Source: Sipunculus nudus
Taxonomy: Eukaryota; Annelida; Sipuncula; Golfingiida; Sipunculidae
DNA length: 64,000 nt
Assembly: GCA_026874595.1 (NCBI GenBank)
Contig: CM049315.1
Coordinates: 64,413,389 to 64,477,388, forward strand
Reading direction: 5' to 3'
This document shows positions 13,006 through 25,249 of this stretch, piece after piece. The notes beneath the pieces were generated by a model that saw only the letters and a program-made list of their open reading frames with translations, did no database searches and was not told where the DNA came from. The translations under genes were made by a program, and so were the position numbers. The first letter of the stretch is position 1; every line of letters starts with the position of its first letter.

Positions 13006-14005
13006 TAGACATTAACAAGTACAAGCACAAACTATGACCGCATAGCAATACACAAGTGTGTACACATTCACCAAAACATAATTCATGTTTTTAGCTCAGT
13101 CGACTTGCAGTCGGTCTGCATCTGTTTTATCTGTCTGTCCATCAGTCTGTCTATTTGTCAGTCTGTTAGACTAGCACATTTTGACACTGTTGAACCTTAA
13201 AAATAAGAAATTTGGCTTACAGTTAATGTCCCCAAGTTGAATTTATTTCACTGACTTATTTCATTCTTGAAATTAACCAAGAACCAGAGCATTTAGCTCA
13301 GCTGACTGATTGTCATCTGAGGTAGAGAAATGGTGTTCTGTCTATCATCCATCTAGGCGTCAGTTAGCAGGACACAAATCGTAACTGCTGTACCTAGAAT
13401 CTTGTAACTCAATATCCAGGTAGGTTATTAAAATTCTTGAAAACCTGAAATTAGGTCACTGCAACCTATATCCTCTGAGCTATGGGGCTTGTAAGTACCC
13501 TCCAGAATAATTAAAATACTAGTTTATTTTTTCATACTTCACCAGCTGGTTGAATAACAGGTCAAATGCCTGTGCCCCCTCCCTCCCTCCCTCCCCCCCA
13601 TTGTGTTGACAGACCTTACAATAAACAAGATGAATCTTATAATTTCACATTATTTTTCAGCAACCAGAGACTCTTTCCCCCTTCAGTACACAGGAATTTT
13701 AAATTCATATTCTGTGGAAACTTGAACAATTTTAAAATATAAATTTCAATAAAAAAAAATCAGGATTTGAATCCTATTATTCAAATTCAAATGTGTGTTC
13801 ATTGACATGTTAAGATTTAATAAGATATAAATACTTTGTTTAAAGCAGTTCATTCATATCTTTTAAAGTTGGCTTGGCCTTGATATGAATAACACTGTTA
13901 AACTTAGTTAATGAAGAATATGTGGAAAACTTATGTGGAATTAATTTTGAACTCATATGGCCGTATATTGAAATATTGAAAACATAATTACATTCACACG
14001 TTTTA
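13006..14005 (+). other. Intron sequence with small family 1 fragments
   Basis: Two decayed family 1 left ends occur (AGCTCAGTCGACTTGCAG at about 13092, and AGCTCAGCTGACTGATTG at about 13296), each followed by only 100-200 bp of element. A CCCT-rich stretch lies at about 13574-13600. No gene is seen. Confidence 0.55.
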
Positions 14006-15237
14006 AGCAAACCTGTTAGCTCATGTGATGGCGCAGCGTCGTCCGTCAGCTGTTGTCCTTATGTTAACCAACGCTATCTCAAAACTGGTTGGAGCTAGCA
14101 TCACCAAATTTTATACAAAAATCATTTATCTAAAGAGCTCTATATGATTTCGCTTATTTTTTTGCTATCTGGATTTACTTAAATTTTATAGGGATAAATA
14201 GCGATTAGCATAAATAAAAAATCAATACCTTTAATTTTGTCCAACTCTGGTAATGGCACGTTTTTTCCCTGTAAGCACTGTTGATTTCATTTTCACAGCA
14301 TATATACATCTTTTAAAATCTGAAATTTCAAAGGAATTGATTGAAAAGAGTAGCTTTTATTCAAGTTTTCATACACCATGTCAAGTGTTGGTTACATCTA
14401 GCCCTCCTAGTACAGCCTGAACCTGTGTTATGTAACCCACTCCAGGCAGCTTGCCTTGGCTCAGCTGGGCAACTACTGGCAGGCTTCCCCTCTGCCCTGC
14501 ACACCCGCTCCCCACCCCCACCCCCTCCTTCCCTGGATGGTGCATAAACTAGATGAATGTTATAATTTTCTATATTTGGTTCATTCTTTGCTTTTGCTAC
14601 ATTTTAGATTTTGTATTGTACCACCATGGTTACAATGATTAAAGTTCACATTTCACATAAAGTTCACATTTAGTTGGGTCCACAAAATGGTGTATTGCTA
14701 TGAAAGTGTGGATGTTCATCAGATGAGGAATTTCTTACTTCAGAAGAGTAAAAAATTCACCAGGTGTGAAAATGAATATTAATTCCAGTAATAAAATATA
14801 GCTGAGATAGTAGTTACCATAATGATATTGTTTGTCCCTCATTCAACCAACAGTGTGTATACTTTCTTGAAAACGGCAAGAGTTAGCATCTCGAAATTTT
14901 ATGCAAAAAATTAGTCATCTAAAAAACTCTATCGGATTTTGCTAATTTTTTTGCTAACTGCATTTTCTTAGATTTTATAGGGGAAAAGCTAAAAAAAGCT
15001 TTAAAAATCTTCTTCTCCAAAAATGTTCAGCCAAATGCCCAGTATTTCACAGAAATGATTCATGGAACAATCTCTCTCAAGTTTGTTCAAATGGTTTAAG
15101 TTCGGTGATTTTTGGCCGACTTACAGGAAGTTGAACTTAGTCATCTGTCCAAAAAAACATACTAAAATGACAGTCTCAGAAACGGCCGGAGCTATCATCA
15201 CCAAATATATGCCAGTGTTGGTCACATGAGTCATATA

Positions 15238-16239
15238 CTGTGGTTGCCTTTATATCGGCGGGGCTGAATTTTCGCGGTTTTTGTATTTTTAAAAGTTTCA
15301 AGGGGTTTCATTTTCGCGCTCTCATTAGTTTAGTAGTATATTTTAATATCAAATATGAAACTATGAACTGTTATGACCAAATTATTTCATAAACCGTGGA
15401 TTTCACTATTATCTAGGTCTGCTAATTCTCTGTCGGGAACTCCTGATATCGCTTGTTCAAACAGTTACGGACGACTGAGCTGACACGTGTGGGGAGCATT
15501 GACCCAGCTGGGTGTAATTAGTTCAGGGCCAAGGCTCATTCTAAACAACTCTTTTTTCACTGTTCTGCGGCAATTTGGCCCCATAATGAACTGTAACCTT
15601 TCAAATATATTTAAAATTCACGTCATCACTAGCCAATCAAGCATCATTTGGCCCGTCATGATTTCGGTAGTAACAGAATTAGTCCTTCATACAGTTACAA
15701 GGTGGCGCTTCCCTAGCGACTACGTTCACTACTTTAGTGGCAAATTTTATTCATTAACAATAACTAAATATGGCTCAATGTGAAAGAGTACCTTCTACTC
15801 AATATTCTTTTAAGCGGCACTGGATGTCATCTGGCTTGGCACACATACATGTAATTTTTAAATATTAATGCCCGGCCGAAATTGACACTTTCCAAGCTCC
15901 AGTCAGGTGCAGAGGGGCAGGAAAAACTGCCAGGCCCCCAACCGGTCAGTGCATCCCTGCAGAGGGTCACGGTTTTTGCATCTAAGCCAACCGATATCAT
16001 TTTAAGTGGACTCTGTTATTCTCCCTGAATCACGTTATTTATATTTCTCCAGGCTCGATAGACATCACTACGTAACTGAAGATTAATTTCAGCTGTCACT
16101 AACTTTTGGCAGCTTCTGAAATTAATGATAATGGCCTGGTATATATGCATTCAAAACTGCGTGGTTTCAATTTCGTGGTCAGAGAGCGACCGTGAATATC
16201 GCGAATTTGAAACCACCGCAAATAAGAAGACAACCACAG
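15238..16239. mobile_element. 1,002-bp TA-flanked MITE (Tc1/mariner-pogo type)
   Basis: The ends are inverted: CTGTGGTTGCCTT.. on the left and ..AAGACAACCACAG on the right. Both are flanked by TA (15236-15237, 16240-16241). Removing the element and one TA restores 'gagtcatatatgaaattcagg', which closely resembles the related family 2 copy at 49010 ('ctcatatatgaatttgagg'). Subterminal segments rich in 'ttcgcgg' and 'tcgcgaa' extend the inverted symmetry. No transposase is encoded. Resemblance to abundant molluscan MITEs beginning ACTGTGG is from general knowledge. Confidence 0.8.
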
Positions 16240-16714
16240 TATGAAATTCAGGTATTGGTGGTGCCACCTGCATTGACCTTTTTTTGTACAGCTACGAAGT
16301 ATACAAGACTGATGGTACCAGCTATAATCGTTTTTGTGTTGTGGGCTCCCATGCCAGAATTTCAGCAGTGATGTTTGTGTAATTGTTTCTTATTCAAAAT
16401 GTTTAGTAAACTTGTTTAAGTTTACTTGAATGATTTTTGGCAGAATCATTGGACCTTTAACAATGAAAGGACTGCATCTTTAATTATTCTAGATATTTTG
16501 ATTAAAAATTTATGAATATGTCAGCTTAAAAAAAGGATTTTAGCCAAAGTCTTTCAGTATGTGTAAACAGATTTACCAACAGGCCAAGATTGTGTCTGTA
16601 TCTTTAAATAGGTTGAGAAACTGTCAACTGTTTCATATTTGGCAACAGATCAAGAGTTCATTCAGTGCAGCCAGATATAGGTCAAGACTTCAATCAGTGC
16701 AGCCAAGCACAAGG

Positions 16715-16847
16715 CATGTGATCACCTCATGGGTGACATGTGAACACCTCATGGGCACCATGTCATCACCTCATGGGCACCATGTGTTCACCTCATAGGT
16801 AGCACGTGATCACCTCATGAGTATCATGTGATCACCTTAATGTGTGT
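16715..16847 (+). repeat. 22-bp minisatellite, six copies
   Basis: Six consecutive units of the form catgtgatcacctcatgggc plus two bases, with point changes only; the last unit is 23 bp. TGATCA and CATG palindromes recur in each unit. It lies inside the family 2 composite. Confidence 0.85.
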
Positions 16848-19069
16848 CATGCCTCTCAAGGCTGCATGTGGAGCCAATCTGAGAGCTTATGCAATGGTGT
16901 GGCTACTATTTCAGATTTGGCAACAGGCCAAAGGTCAGTCTGGATCTATTTATAGCTTTGGCAGACTGCTAACTGTATCAGATTAGGCAACAGGTCAGGA
17001 GTTCACTCTGTGCAGCCAGGTAGATCATTTATAGCTTTGTCAGACTGCCCACTGCATCAGATTTGGCACCAAAGGTCAGTCTGGATCTCTTAATATCTTT
17101 GGCAAACTGCCAACTGTGTCAGATTATGCAACAGGTCAAGAGTTCACTTAGTGCAGCCAGGTACAGGTCAAAAGTTCACTCAGTCTAGCCAGGTGCAGGT
17201 CATAAGTTCACTCAGTGCAGTAGCTTGAGCCAGCAATTTGTCACAGTTCACTTGGGGCAACTGCCTTTCTCACCTTAGCCTGGTCAGCCTCATGCATCAG
17301 ACTCAAGAGAATTTTGATGTATTGGCCTGATAATTTGACCTGTCTTTGTGTCTTTGATGGTGTTCTCGTTCACAAGACAGGTGTCGCCACCTACAGTGAC
17401 TTTGCACAGTGTATGTGCCTGCTTAATTCTCCAGAGGAATTCAATATATTAGCCTGAAATTGGGTACATTATACATATCATAAAGGTTTTTCATATACAA
17501 GACTGGTGGCACCACCTACAATATTTTTGTCACAGTGTATAACCCTGCTTAATTCTCAGGAGGGGATATCAGCCTGAAATTGGGCATATGTATACATCTC
17601 TGATACCTTTGTCATATACAAGACATGTAGGCCTACTTTAAAAGTAATGGCCCAGCATTATACCTGGTGTATAAACCATTGCAAAGGGTGGCATTAAGCC
17701 TGTAGGCCTTGATTTATTACAATTTACAAAACTATCAACTATCAGTAGGTATCAGTCCATTCTGTCCATGCTTCACCATATCTCAAAACTTTTATTGTTT
17801 TTCATCAAGACAGTCTTTTCAGAGTATTAGTTTTGCACTCATATATTTAGAAATTTACTATAACTAAGTAGGAGGGCCATTTCCTCTTAGTTTCTCTTAT
17901 GCTCATATATATATGAAAAACATTTCAATAGAATATTTTGCATATTTTGCATTTGCTAAAATTTCAAACTTCAGCTGATCGCCGTGACCCATTGGTCCTT
18001 TGTTTATGGTAAGAAACTTTGTAATATAAGCCTCCTTCAGCTAAAAAATGTTTTATGATGAAACTGTCAAGCTGATTGGTTTAATTTTTCACAAAAATCA
18101 TGGAAGGGCAAGTTTTTGTTTATTGTATAAGAACAGATAGAATTGATTTTTGGAGAGTCATAGAAAACCTTTGTTGGTCTTGTTGCCATTCAAAAGCCTA
18201 TATTTCAGACTGAGGGCTGCAATAGTCTTCTTCTGCAAACTGTTGTTCAAGGTTTCTTAAATGATTTTTGGCACAATTATAAGACCTTTAAAAATGAAAG
18301 GATTGCATCTTTTAAAATTCTAAACCTGTTTATTAAAAAAATCTTATGAATACATCAGCTTGAAAAAAAAGCATTTTAGCTACAGTCTCTCAGCATGTGT
18401 AAAAAGATATACCAACAGGCCAAGATTGTGTCTGTATCCATAAATAGCTGGGCAGACTACCAACTATTTCAGATTTTGCAGTAGGACAAAGGTCAGTCTG
18501 GATCTATTCATAGCTTTGGCGGACTGTCAACTGTATCAGATTAGGCAACAGGTCAAGAGTTCACTCATTGAAGCCAGGTGCAGGTCAGGAGTTCATTCTG
18601 TGCAGTAGCTGAAGCTAGCACTTTGTTCCAGTTCACTCAGGCAACTGCCTTTCTCACCTAAGCCTTTCTCAGGCCAGTGCACATGACTCAAGAAAAGTTT
18701 GATATATTGGCCTGATATTTTGACTTGTCAATGCATTTCTTGTTCACAAGACAATGACTTTTGCACAGTGTATTTGCCTGCTTATTTCTCTGGGGGATTT
18801 AATGTATCACCCTGAAATTGCGCATATTTATACATACTGGATAGCTTTGTTGTATACAAGACTGGTGGTGCCACCTACATTAATTTTTTGCACAGTGTAT
18901 GTCCCTGCTTATTTCTCAGGAGGGGTTTGATATATCAGCCTGAAATTGGACATATGAATACATCTTTGATAGAGCTACGTTGTATACAAGACTGATGGCA
19001 CCACCATGCCAGTATTTCAGCAGTTATGTTTTTGTAATTGATCATGATTCTTGTACAAAATGTGTTGTA

Positions 19070-22010
19070 CAGCAGGACCTGCTGTGAGGGGACACCGGGA
19101 TGAGCGATACCTTCAATGTACAGACATTAAGCCATCGTCCAGACCCATTTCCCATTGAAATTGACCTGTCATGAGCGGACACCTGCTAAACACGGACAAT
19201 CATGTCATGAATGGACAATGAACATCAACATTGGTTAACCCAAGTCTTTTTCCATCATATAAACATGGTGGTGTGAACAAGTGGTTTGCGCCGGCAAACT
19301 TTGGTCACTATTTCCATGCTGCAAAAATACAAACTATAGCATTTGATAACTAGAAAAGCACTCATAAAGTGCAGACCTCATTAGCCTCAAATGGAACTGT
19401 CAGAAAAGCAGCATTTTTCCTTTAAAATATTCCTGGATCAAGAATGTTTCTGTATCAGATTTTAATCAATTTTTCCTTTGCACATTGCCGAGCTATCCTG
19501 AAGATTTCATCAATATCTGTCATTAACTTTTTGACTCATGTTGCTAACAGACAAATAAACAAGCTATCACCCGCAAACCCCTGCCGCTTATTGGAGGTAA
19601 TGAACAGTTAAAGTTGAATATATTTGCAGTCTAAAGCTAAGATTTCTTTTATATATGGAATGCAGGAAGCAGAAAGAGTATAAAATCGGTAAACATATTG
19701 AGAAATAAAGGTGAGGTTCCTCATGGCATGCGCAATGCTTATATATCCAGCAAAAATGATTGCTACATGTAGTAAATTTTAAGTTTCCGGGTGTTATCAA
19801 AGGGCAACACATAGAAAAAATGCATGCCGCCGTGCAGGTTCATATGAAACCTCTCAACACACATTCCATGTTCTGTAGATAAGGAATCATACACGCTACT
19901 ACTGAAGAAACTAGCCCTCCAAATTTGTCAAAGTCGGGGTGTTTGGTCCCATCTTCTATGGGGATGGGGGTTTGGAAGAGCTTATATCATTTAATTTCTT
20001 ATTAAAACAGGGCCCAGTACAATAAAAACAATGACAAGCAACAGTGGACCCCTTGCTTTACTTTTATTTACTGACACCTTTCAGGGAAACGGCACATGTA
20101 TGTGCAATGATGTCATTTTGCTTTATGACATGACATAATTGACGTCACCCATATGACACTCAAAATATGGCCATATCGCACCTACTAAACATTCCATTTC
20201 ACTAAAAATGTGTGAATGTAATTATGTTTTCAGTATTTCAATATACGTCCATATGAGTTGTAAGCAAATATGCAATAGACCCGGAAAAACACCAGAGCTC
20301 ATTCCAGGCTTTTTTTGCATGGTTCGGCGCCAAATTTAATCAATTGTTACTTGTACCATTGCCGAGCTATCCTGAAAATTCATCAAACTGTTAACAATGA
20401 AAATTAACAAACCCCCCATCCCAAGCTGCTGTATGTTGAGTTACCAACACCTTTCAGGGAAACGGCACATATACATGGAGTGACGCCATTGTCCTCTGTG
20501 ATGTCAAGACTCGCACCCCAAATATGACCATATGGCCACCTGTGTATACAAATATATGCTATGGATCCCATAAAATACGAGAGCTCATTCTGGGGTTATT
20601 TACACATGGATCGCCCCAAAAATATAATAAATTGTTCAGAGCTATCCTGAAAATTTCATCAAACCCTGTTGAGGACTTTTTGTGTAATCCTGCTTACAGA
20701 CAAACAGATAAACAGACAGATAGATATGCGAGCCCAAAAACATAACCCCACCGCCAGGCTTAGCGGAGGTAATTATAACTCTGACTGTTGCAAAAGACAT
20801 CAAAATGTTATTTAACAGGAACAATTTTGCCTGTGCAATTATCCAAATATGATTGCAAGCGAACCTGCAGATGACGGCTGCGGAATGCCTCCGAACGCTC
20901 CCGAATAGCCAGACGTTTCTGCCATATTGAATGTACAACTATATGAGGCCCAGTCATGGCAATGTAAATCTGACAAAATCTTTGCTGAATTTGAGACATC
21001 CAGTCATAATCTCAATCTCAGGATAAAATTCTCATGTTGAAAATTATTTCTGTCCCAATATGGAGTTTTAAGTCAATGTATTAGAACTGATTCCAGCAGA
21101 CAAAATCACCGTACATAATTCAAATTTGATTGCAAGAAGCACTGGCTGGCGACAGCTTCTGAAGGCCACCAAACACCCCAGTGTTCCCACCATATTGAAT
21201 ATCCACCTGAGGTGAAGCCTAGTCAGGGCAATGTCAATCTGACAAAAAAATTGCTGAATTTGAGGCATCTGGTCATAATTTCATTGTCGGGATAAAATTC
21301 ATATGTTGAAAATTGATATCATTCCAATATTGAGTTTGAGATGTCTGGATTAGAATGATTTCCATGGGATAACATAAGGGATATTCAGAGACCTAACTCT
21401 CTTGACAGAAATAAATTAATTTTCAGTGCTGTGGAACGTATGTTCCACAAATTTAATTGTTCATTAAAAATCGAAGTTAATGCAATATCTAAATGACACC
21501 CTTAATTTTATTCCAAATATTCTCCTATCGTATAAGTTTTGCTAAACCAGAGGTTTCCAGGATGACTTTTATTCATATTTATTTATATATTTATTCAGAA
21601 ATATTTATAATTTAGAAATTAAGAAATATTATAAATACCATATTTTATTGAATAAAACTTTGTTTTTAATGTTTTTTTAGTAAATAGTAACTATATTTAT
21701 GAAATTATACTCATGATCCACCATTTATTTAATTATGTATTTATAAATGAACAAGCTTTATAAAGACTTTTTATCATGACATCAAAGAATCTGCTTTCTT
21801 GTGTTGGATGTTGCATATATGTATTCTTTTCATATATTACTGATATAATAACATTTTATTTTATTCTTTGTTTTAAATGTTGAATGAATCTCCATACAGT
21901 ATTCATTATCCCATAACAGCATCTGTCCCAACCTCTCATGAAGGGACACCTGCAATGTAGGGACACTTCGGCGATATCTCTCAGGTGTCCTCTCACGACA
22001 GGTTCTGCTG
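19070..22010. mobile_element. 2.9-kb TA-flanked pogo/Tigger-type DNA element, non-autonomous
   Basis: The left end is CAGCAGGACCTGCTGTGAGG and the right end, reversed, CAGCAGAACCTGTCGTGAGA. The 29-nt TIRs share about 24 positions and both are flanked by TA (19068-19069, 22011-22012). Deletion of the element and one TA gives 'tgtgttgtacttgcattgttc', like the family 2 copy at 47793. A further TIR-like motif, CTGTCATGAGCGGACACC, lies internally at about 19168, like a subterminal transposase-binding repeat. Inside are molluscan-type repeat pieces ('cttagcggaggtaatta' at 20759) and a diverged tandem pair (about 20815-21060 and 21105-21350). I see no transposase. Confidence 0.8.
20810..21355 (+). 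repeat. Diverged tandem pair of about 290 bp
   Basis: Two successive copies share 'atccaaatatgattgcaag / attcaaatttgattgcaag', 'ccatattgaat', 'gcaatgtaaatctgacaaa / gcaatgtcaatctgacaaa', 'gctgaatttgaggcatc' and 'gataaaattc.tatgttgaaaatt'. They lie inside the 2.9-kb TIR element and have no long ORF. Function is unknown. Confidence 0.6.
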
Positions 22011-22212
22011 TACTTGCATTGTTCATATAAATGTTACACATGTAGGCCTACTTGAAAAGTAATGGTCGAGCATTGAAACATACCTTGTGTATAAATCATT
22101 GCACAGGTTTGCAATAAGCCTGTAGGCCTTGTTGTATTCAAATTACCAAAGTAGTGCTCATACATGATGTCACTCAATAATTGATATATTTTACTCCTTC
22201 AAGTACATTTTT

Positions 22213-24786
22213 AGCTCAGCTGACTATAAGTCATCTGAGCTATAGTCGTGGTCCATTGTCCGTCGTCCGTCCGTCTGTCCGTCCGTCCGTCCGTCCGTCC
22301 GTAGATGTGGCACGTTTTGAAACCGTAAGACCTAGGAATCCAAAATTCGGCATAATGTTAGATGTCCCCAAGATCTCCTACCAAGCCGAAAACTGGGTCT
22401 TTGCAACTTCGTTCCTTTGAGAAATTAAGGAAAAACCTCAATTTTTTATTAAAAACCTATTTTCACACTTATGGACTGCCTAATATCAAAACCACTCATC
22501 TGTTTTTCCTCATATTTACCATAAATATTCCCCTATATAGTTCCTATGTACATGCCAGAAATTATGTCTGTATTATTTAATTTTAAAAAGTTCTGGGCCC
22601 AAACATGATGCATTTTGAAAAAAATAAGGAAAGATATTTGATCACTTAACACAAAAAATGTTAAAGCTGTGGACCTTTTTTCCAGTAATATAACTTTAAT
22701 TAATCAAAATTAAATTGTATACCCAAAATTAGATGAAAATCTTTTAAATTTTTTAAAATATTAATAAAAATAAAAAATTGGTACCTTAAATTTTACCCAA
22801 CTTTGACCATGGCACGTTTTTTTCCTGTAAGTACTGTGGATTTAATTTTCACAGCATGTTTTTGTCAGCATTTCAACTGTTAACACCGAAAATTTGAAAC
22901 CAGTTGATCAAAAACTGTAGATTTTAATCAAGTTTTCAAGCACCTTGTAACAAATTGTTTACATCAAGCTAGTGTTATGCAGTTTGCAAAAGCTCAGCTC
23001 CCCAGCTTCAGCTCTAAGTTCCTTAAATTCAGCATACAGTTAGATGTCTCCAAAATCCCCTACCATGCCAAGAATTTGGTCACTAGGACTTAATACCTTC
23101 GAGAAATTAATGAAAAACTTCATTTTTCCATTAAAAACCCATTGTTACACTTCAAGACTGCCTAATATCAAAACGACTGATCTGACTTTAATCATAAACA
23201 ATATACATATTTTTCATTCTCTATGCACATCCCAGAATGATGTCAGTATTGCGTAATTGTTTTAAGTTATGGGCCCAAACATAATGCACTTTGTAAAAAA
23301 TCAAGAAATATATTTACTCCCTTAACAAGGGCATTGCTAGAGATTTTTTTGTCAGGGATGTAACATTATTTAATCAAGATTCAATTGAATACCCAAAATT
23401 AGTTCTGAATTTTTCAAATTTTATAAGTTATTAGTATAAATATAAAATTAGTACCTTAAATTTTGCCCAACTGTGACCATGGCACGTTTGTTTCCCGTGA
23501 GCACTGTTGATATAATTTTCATATCATGCACTAATAAGGATTTCAGCTTTTTAGTTTAGAAAGCTGAAGGAAATTGGCCAAAAATTGTAGCTTTTATTAA
23601 TGTTTTTTATGAGACCCTGTCAGACTTTGGCTCTCTCCAGCCCCTCTTGAGTCACCTGTATGTTGACCTTGTTGACCTTTCATCAAATTATGCATGCTTG
23701 AGGCGAGGCATACAGGAATCCAGGCAGCTTATGGCCAGCCACAGTTGATCCAGGTGTCCAACCCAACTCATCTAGTAGTTTTAACCAACAACATAACAAT
23801 AAACATAGAAAAGGAATTTGTTAGTTTATAATAACAGGAAATTAACTTGCAGTTACTGATGATATAAGAATCTTGTATCGATGGGTAGAATGTCACATAT
23901 TCCAAATAACACCATGCAGTCACCTATGGCATTTTTCAGTTCAATTTTAATGATAAAGAAGTAAATCATATTATTCATTACTAATCATTAGGGATCATAT
24001 GAAGGAAATTAATGATAGACAAAGATGCAGTTGATAATATTAATCTAGATTCCTACTGTGTCTAGTGTGTACATTGATGTGAAATTAGTCCAAAATGAAT
24101 TTTTTACAGTTATTTTTTAATATAAATAAAAACCATAAAACCAGGTACTTATGATCATTATTTAAATGTGTGAATTTTGTATATTCTGGATTATCAACAT
24201 CATTGTTTGGTGAAAATTGAATAAATACCAGACATGGTGCGAATACTTTGTAATTGTATTTAAAATACGAATATGATTATGTACTCCATTATAAAATTTC
24301 TTGCATAAAGAATGGGAATTCAGGTAAAAATGAAAGTATAATGAAAGTGCAAATACTTTCAAATTGTATTCATGAATGCCTTCATGAATGTATTCTTTAA
24401 TATTATTTTAATAATCATATCAGTTATATTTCATTTTAAAAAATCATATGATTCTCTCATTATTTTTAATAAAAATTATATTTGGGACAATATTTGTAAT
24501 TTTTTTAAATAAATAGTTAAACTCTTATATTATATGTTCTGCTTATAAGTTATATGGCCAAGTCAAAATCTGTGTGACAATAGTACTCCAATTGTTAATA
24601 AAATAAATGAAATCAATCCTCTTCCCTGTCTCCAAAGGTACTATCAAAATCATACATAAGCTAAACAACAACAACTCATAATACAGCTTATATTTATTAC
24701 CACACAAAACCAGCATGTGCCTCATTTCTAAATAATATTTTTTTATCATATATAACAGCTGAGCGTCGTGACCCATAGGTCCCTTG
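22213..24786 (+). mobile_element. Family 1 Helentron-like element, near-complete copy
   Basis: The left-end hairpin is at 22213-22241, after a T-run, followed by a (CCGT)n stretch (about 22260-22302). The right end holds CAGCTGAGC (24756-24764), the palindrome-like GACCCATAGGTC (24769-24780) and CCCTTG. GCTCAGCTG at the left thus recurs inverted about 22 nt inside the right end. The flanks ('caagtacatttt' and 'ttatgggagtatt') look like unique intron sequence, consistent with insertion into a T-run without longer target duplication. Two diverged sub-units meet near 23000. No coding capacity is seen. Confidence 0.75.
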
Positions 24787-25078
24787 TTATGGGAGTATTA
24801 AATAATTTGGCTTGGTTTGAATATTCATGTTTACTTATGTTTATGAATGATCATGAAATTTCAAGAGGAGTTTTTGCAGATGCAAATGCATATTTTCTCA
24901 CGTACCTCAGTGGATTTGATTTTACTTGATTAAATTTCATACTTAGTACTTGTATAATATTTCTCAGATTTAGATGTTCAATACATTTGTTGCAGTTGTT
25001 TTGCATCTGTCCTTAAAACATTGGATGTCTGTGACAGAGAGGAAACAAGGTTTAATATTTTTAATTTGAATATTGCAG
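24787..25078 (+). other. Unique intron sequence
   Basis: Ordinary AT-rich intron between a family 1 element and the TM11-TM12 exon. It ends in the acceptor 'tttgaatattgcag'. Confidence 0.5.
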
Positions 25079-25249
25079 CTGATGTTTGGCATGTGTGCCT
25101 ATACCTACTCTGAGCTGACATACAACCGAGTGTACCATTATCCTAGGTGGGCCATTGTGATTGGTTGGATGCTTGCGTCATCTTCTGTCATGATGATTCC
25201 AGGAGTCATGGCTTTCAAGGTGATCAGAACACAAGGCACAATGCTGGAG
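25079..25249 (+). CDS. SLC6 transporter, exon encoding second half of TM11, EL6 and TM12
   Basis: This 171-nt, 57-codon exon is in phase 0 at both ends (acceptor attgcag, donor gttagt). It encodes the end of TM11 (LMFGMCAYTYSELTYN), a short extracellular loop with YHYPRWA, then TM12 (IVIGWMLASSSVMMIPG) and the start of the cytoplasmic tail, VIRTQGTMLE. The patterns Y-P-x-W and GW-x(3)-SS-x(3)-IP are typical of this part of SLC6 proteins. RT-x-G-T-x-x-E/RVK just after TM12 is most like glycine-transporter-type members, though GABA- or orphan-type assignment cannot be excluded from this fragment. The exon joins in frame to its neighbours. Confidence 0.92.

Larger units (their letters stand above)
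14006..17711 (+). mobile_element. Family 2 element with nested insertions
   Basis: The left end AGCAAACCTGTTAGC follows a T-run. The right end is AAGCCTGTAGGCCTTG at 17696-17711. Interruptions are a family 1-derived block (about 14192-14870, matching 240-650), a TA-flanked TIR element (15238-16239), and a 22-bp minisatellite (16715-16847). Internal family 2 material includes the 32-bp 'caagagttcactcagtgc' unit (about 16655-16700, 17105-17215) and GGTGGYGCCACC modules. No transposase ORF is visible. Confidence 0.6.
17712..22132 (+). mobile_element. Second family 2 composite (left-truncated) carrying a pogo-like element
   Basis: A family 1-type right-end fragment occupies 17878-18003. Family 2 internal sequence follows, without family 1 inserted at the usual nesting point (18112-18120, 'caagtttttgtttattg'), so it serves as the empty site for the nested copies elsewhere. 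A 2.9-kb TIR element interrupts it at 19070-22010. Family 2 then ends at AAGCCTGTAGGCCTTG (22115-22130). Confidence 0.6.

Noticed and set aside
12312-13037. Cys/Val/Ser-rich or His/Thr-rich proteins on either strand
   Set aside because: They are translations of the 33-bp CA-rich minisatellite, with no coding features.
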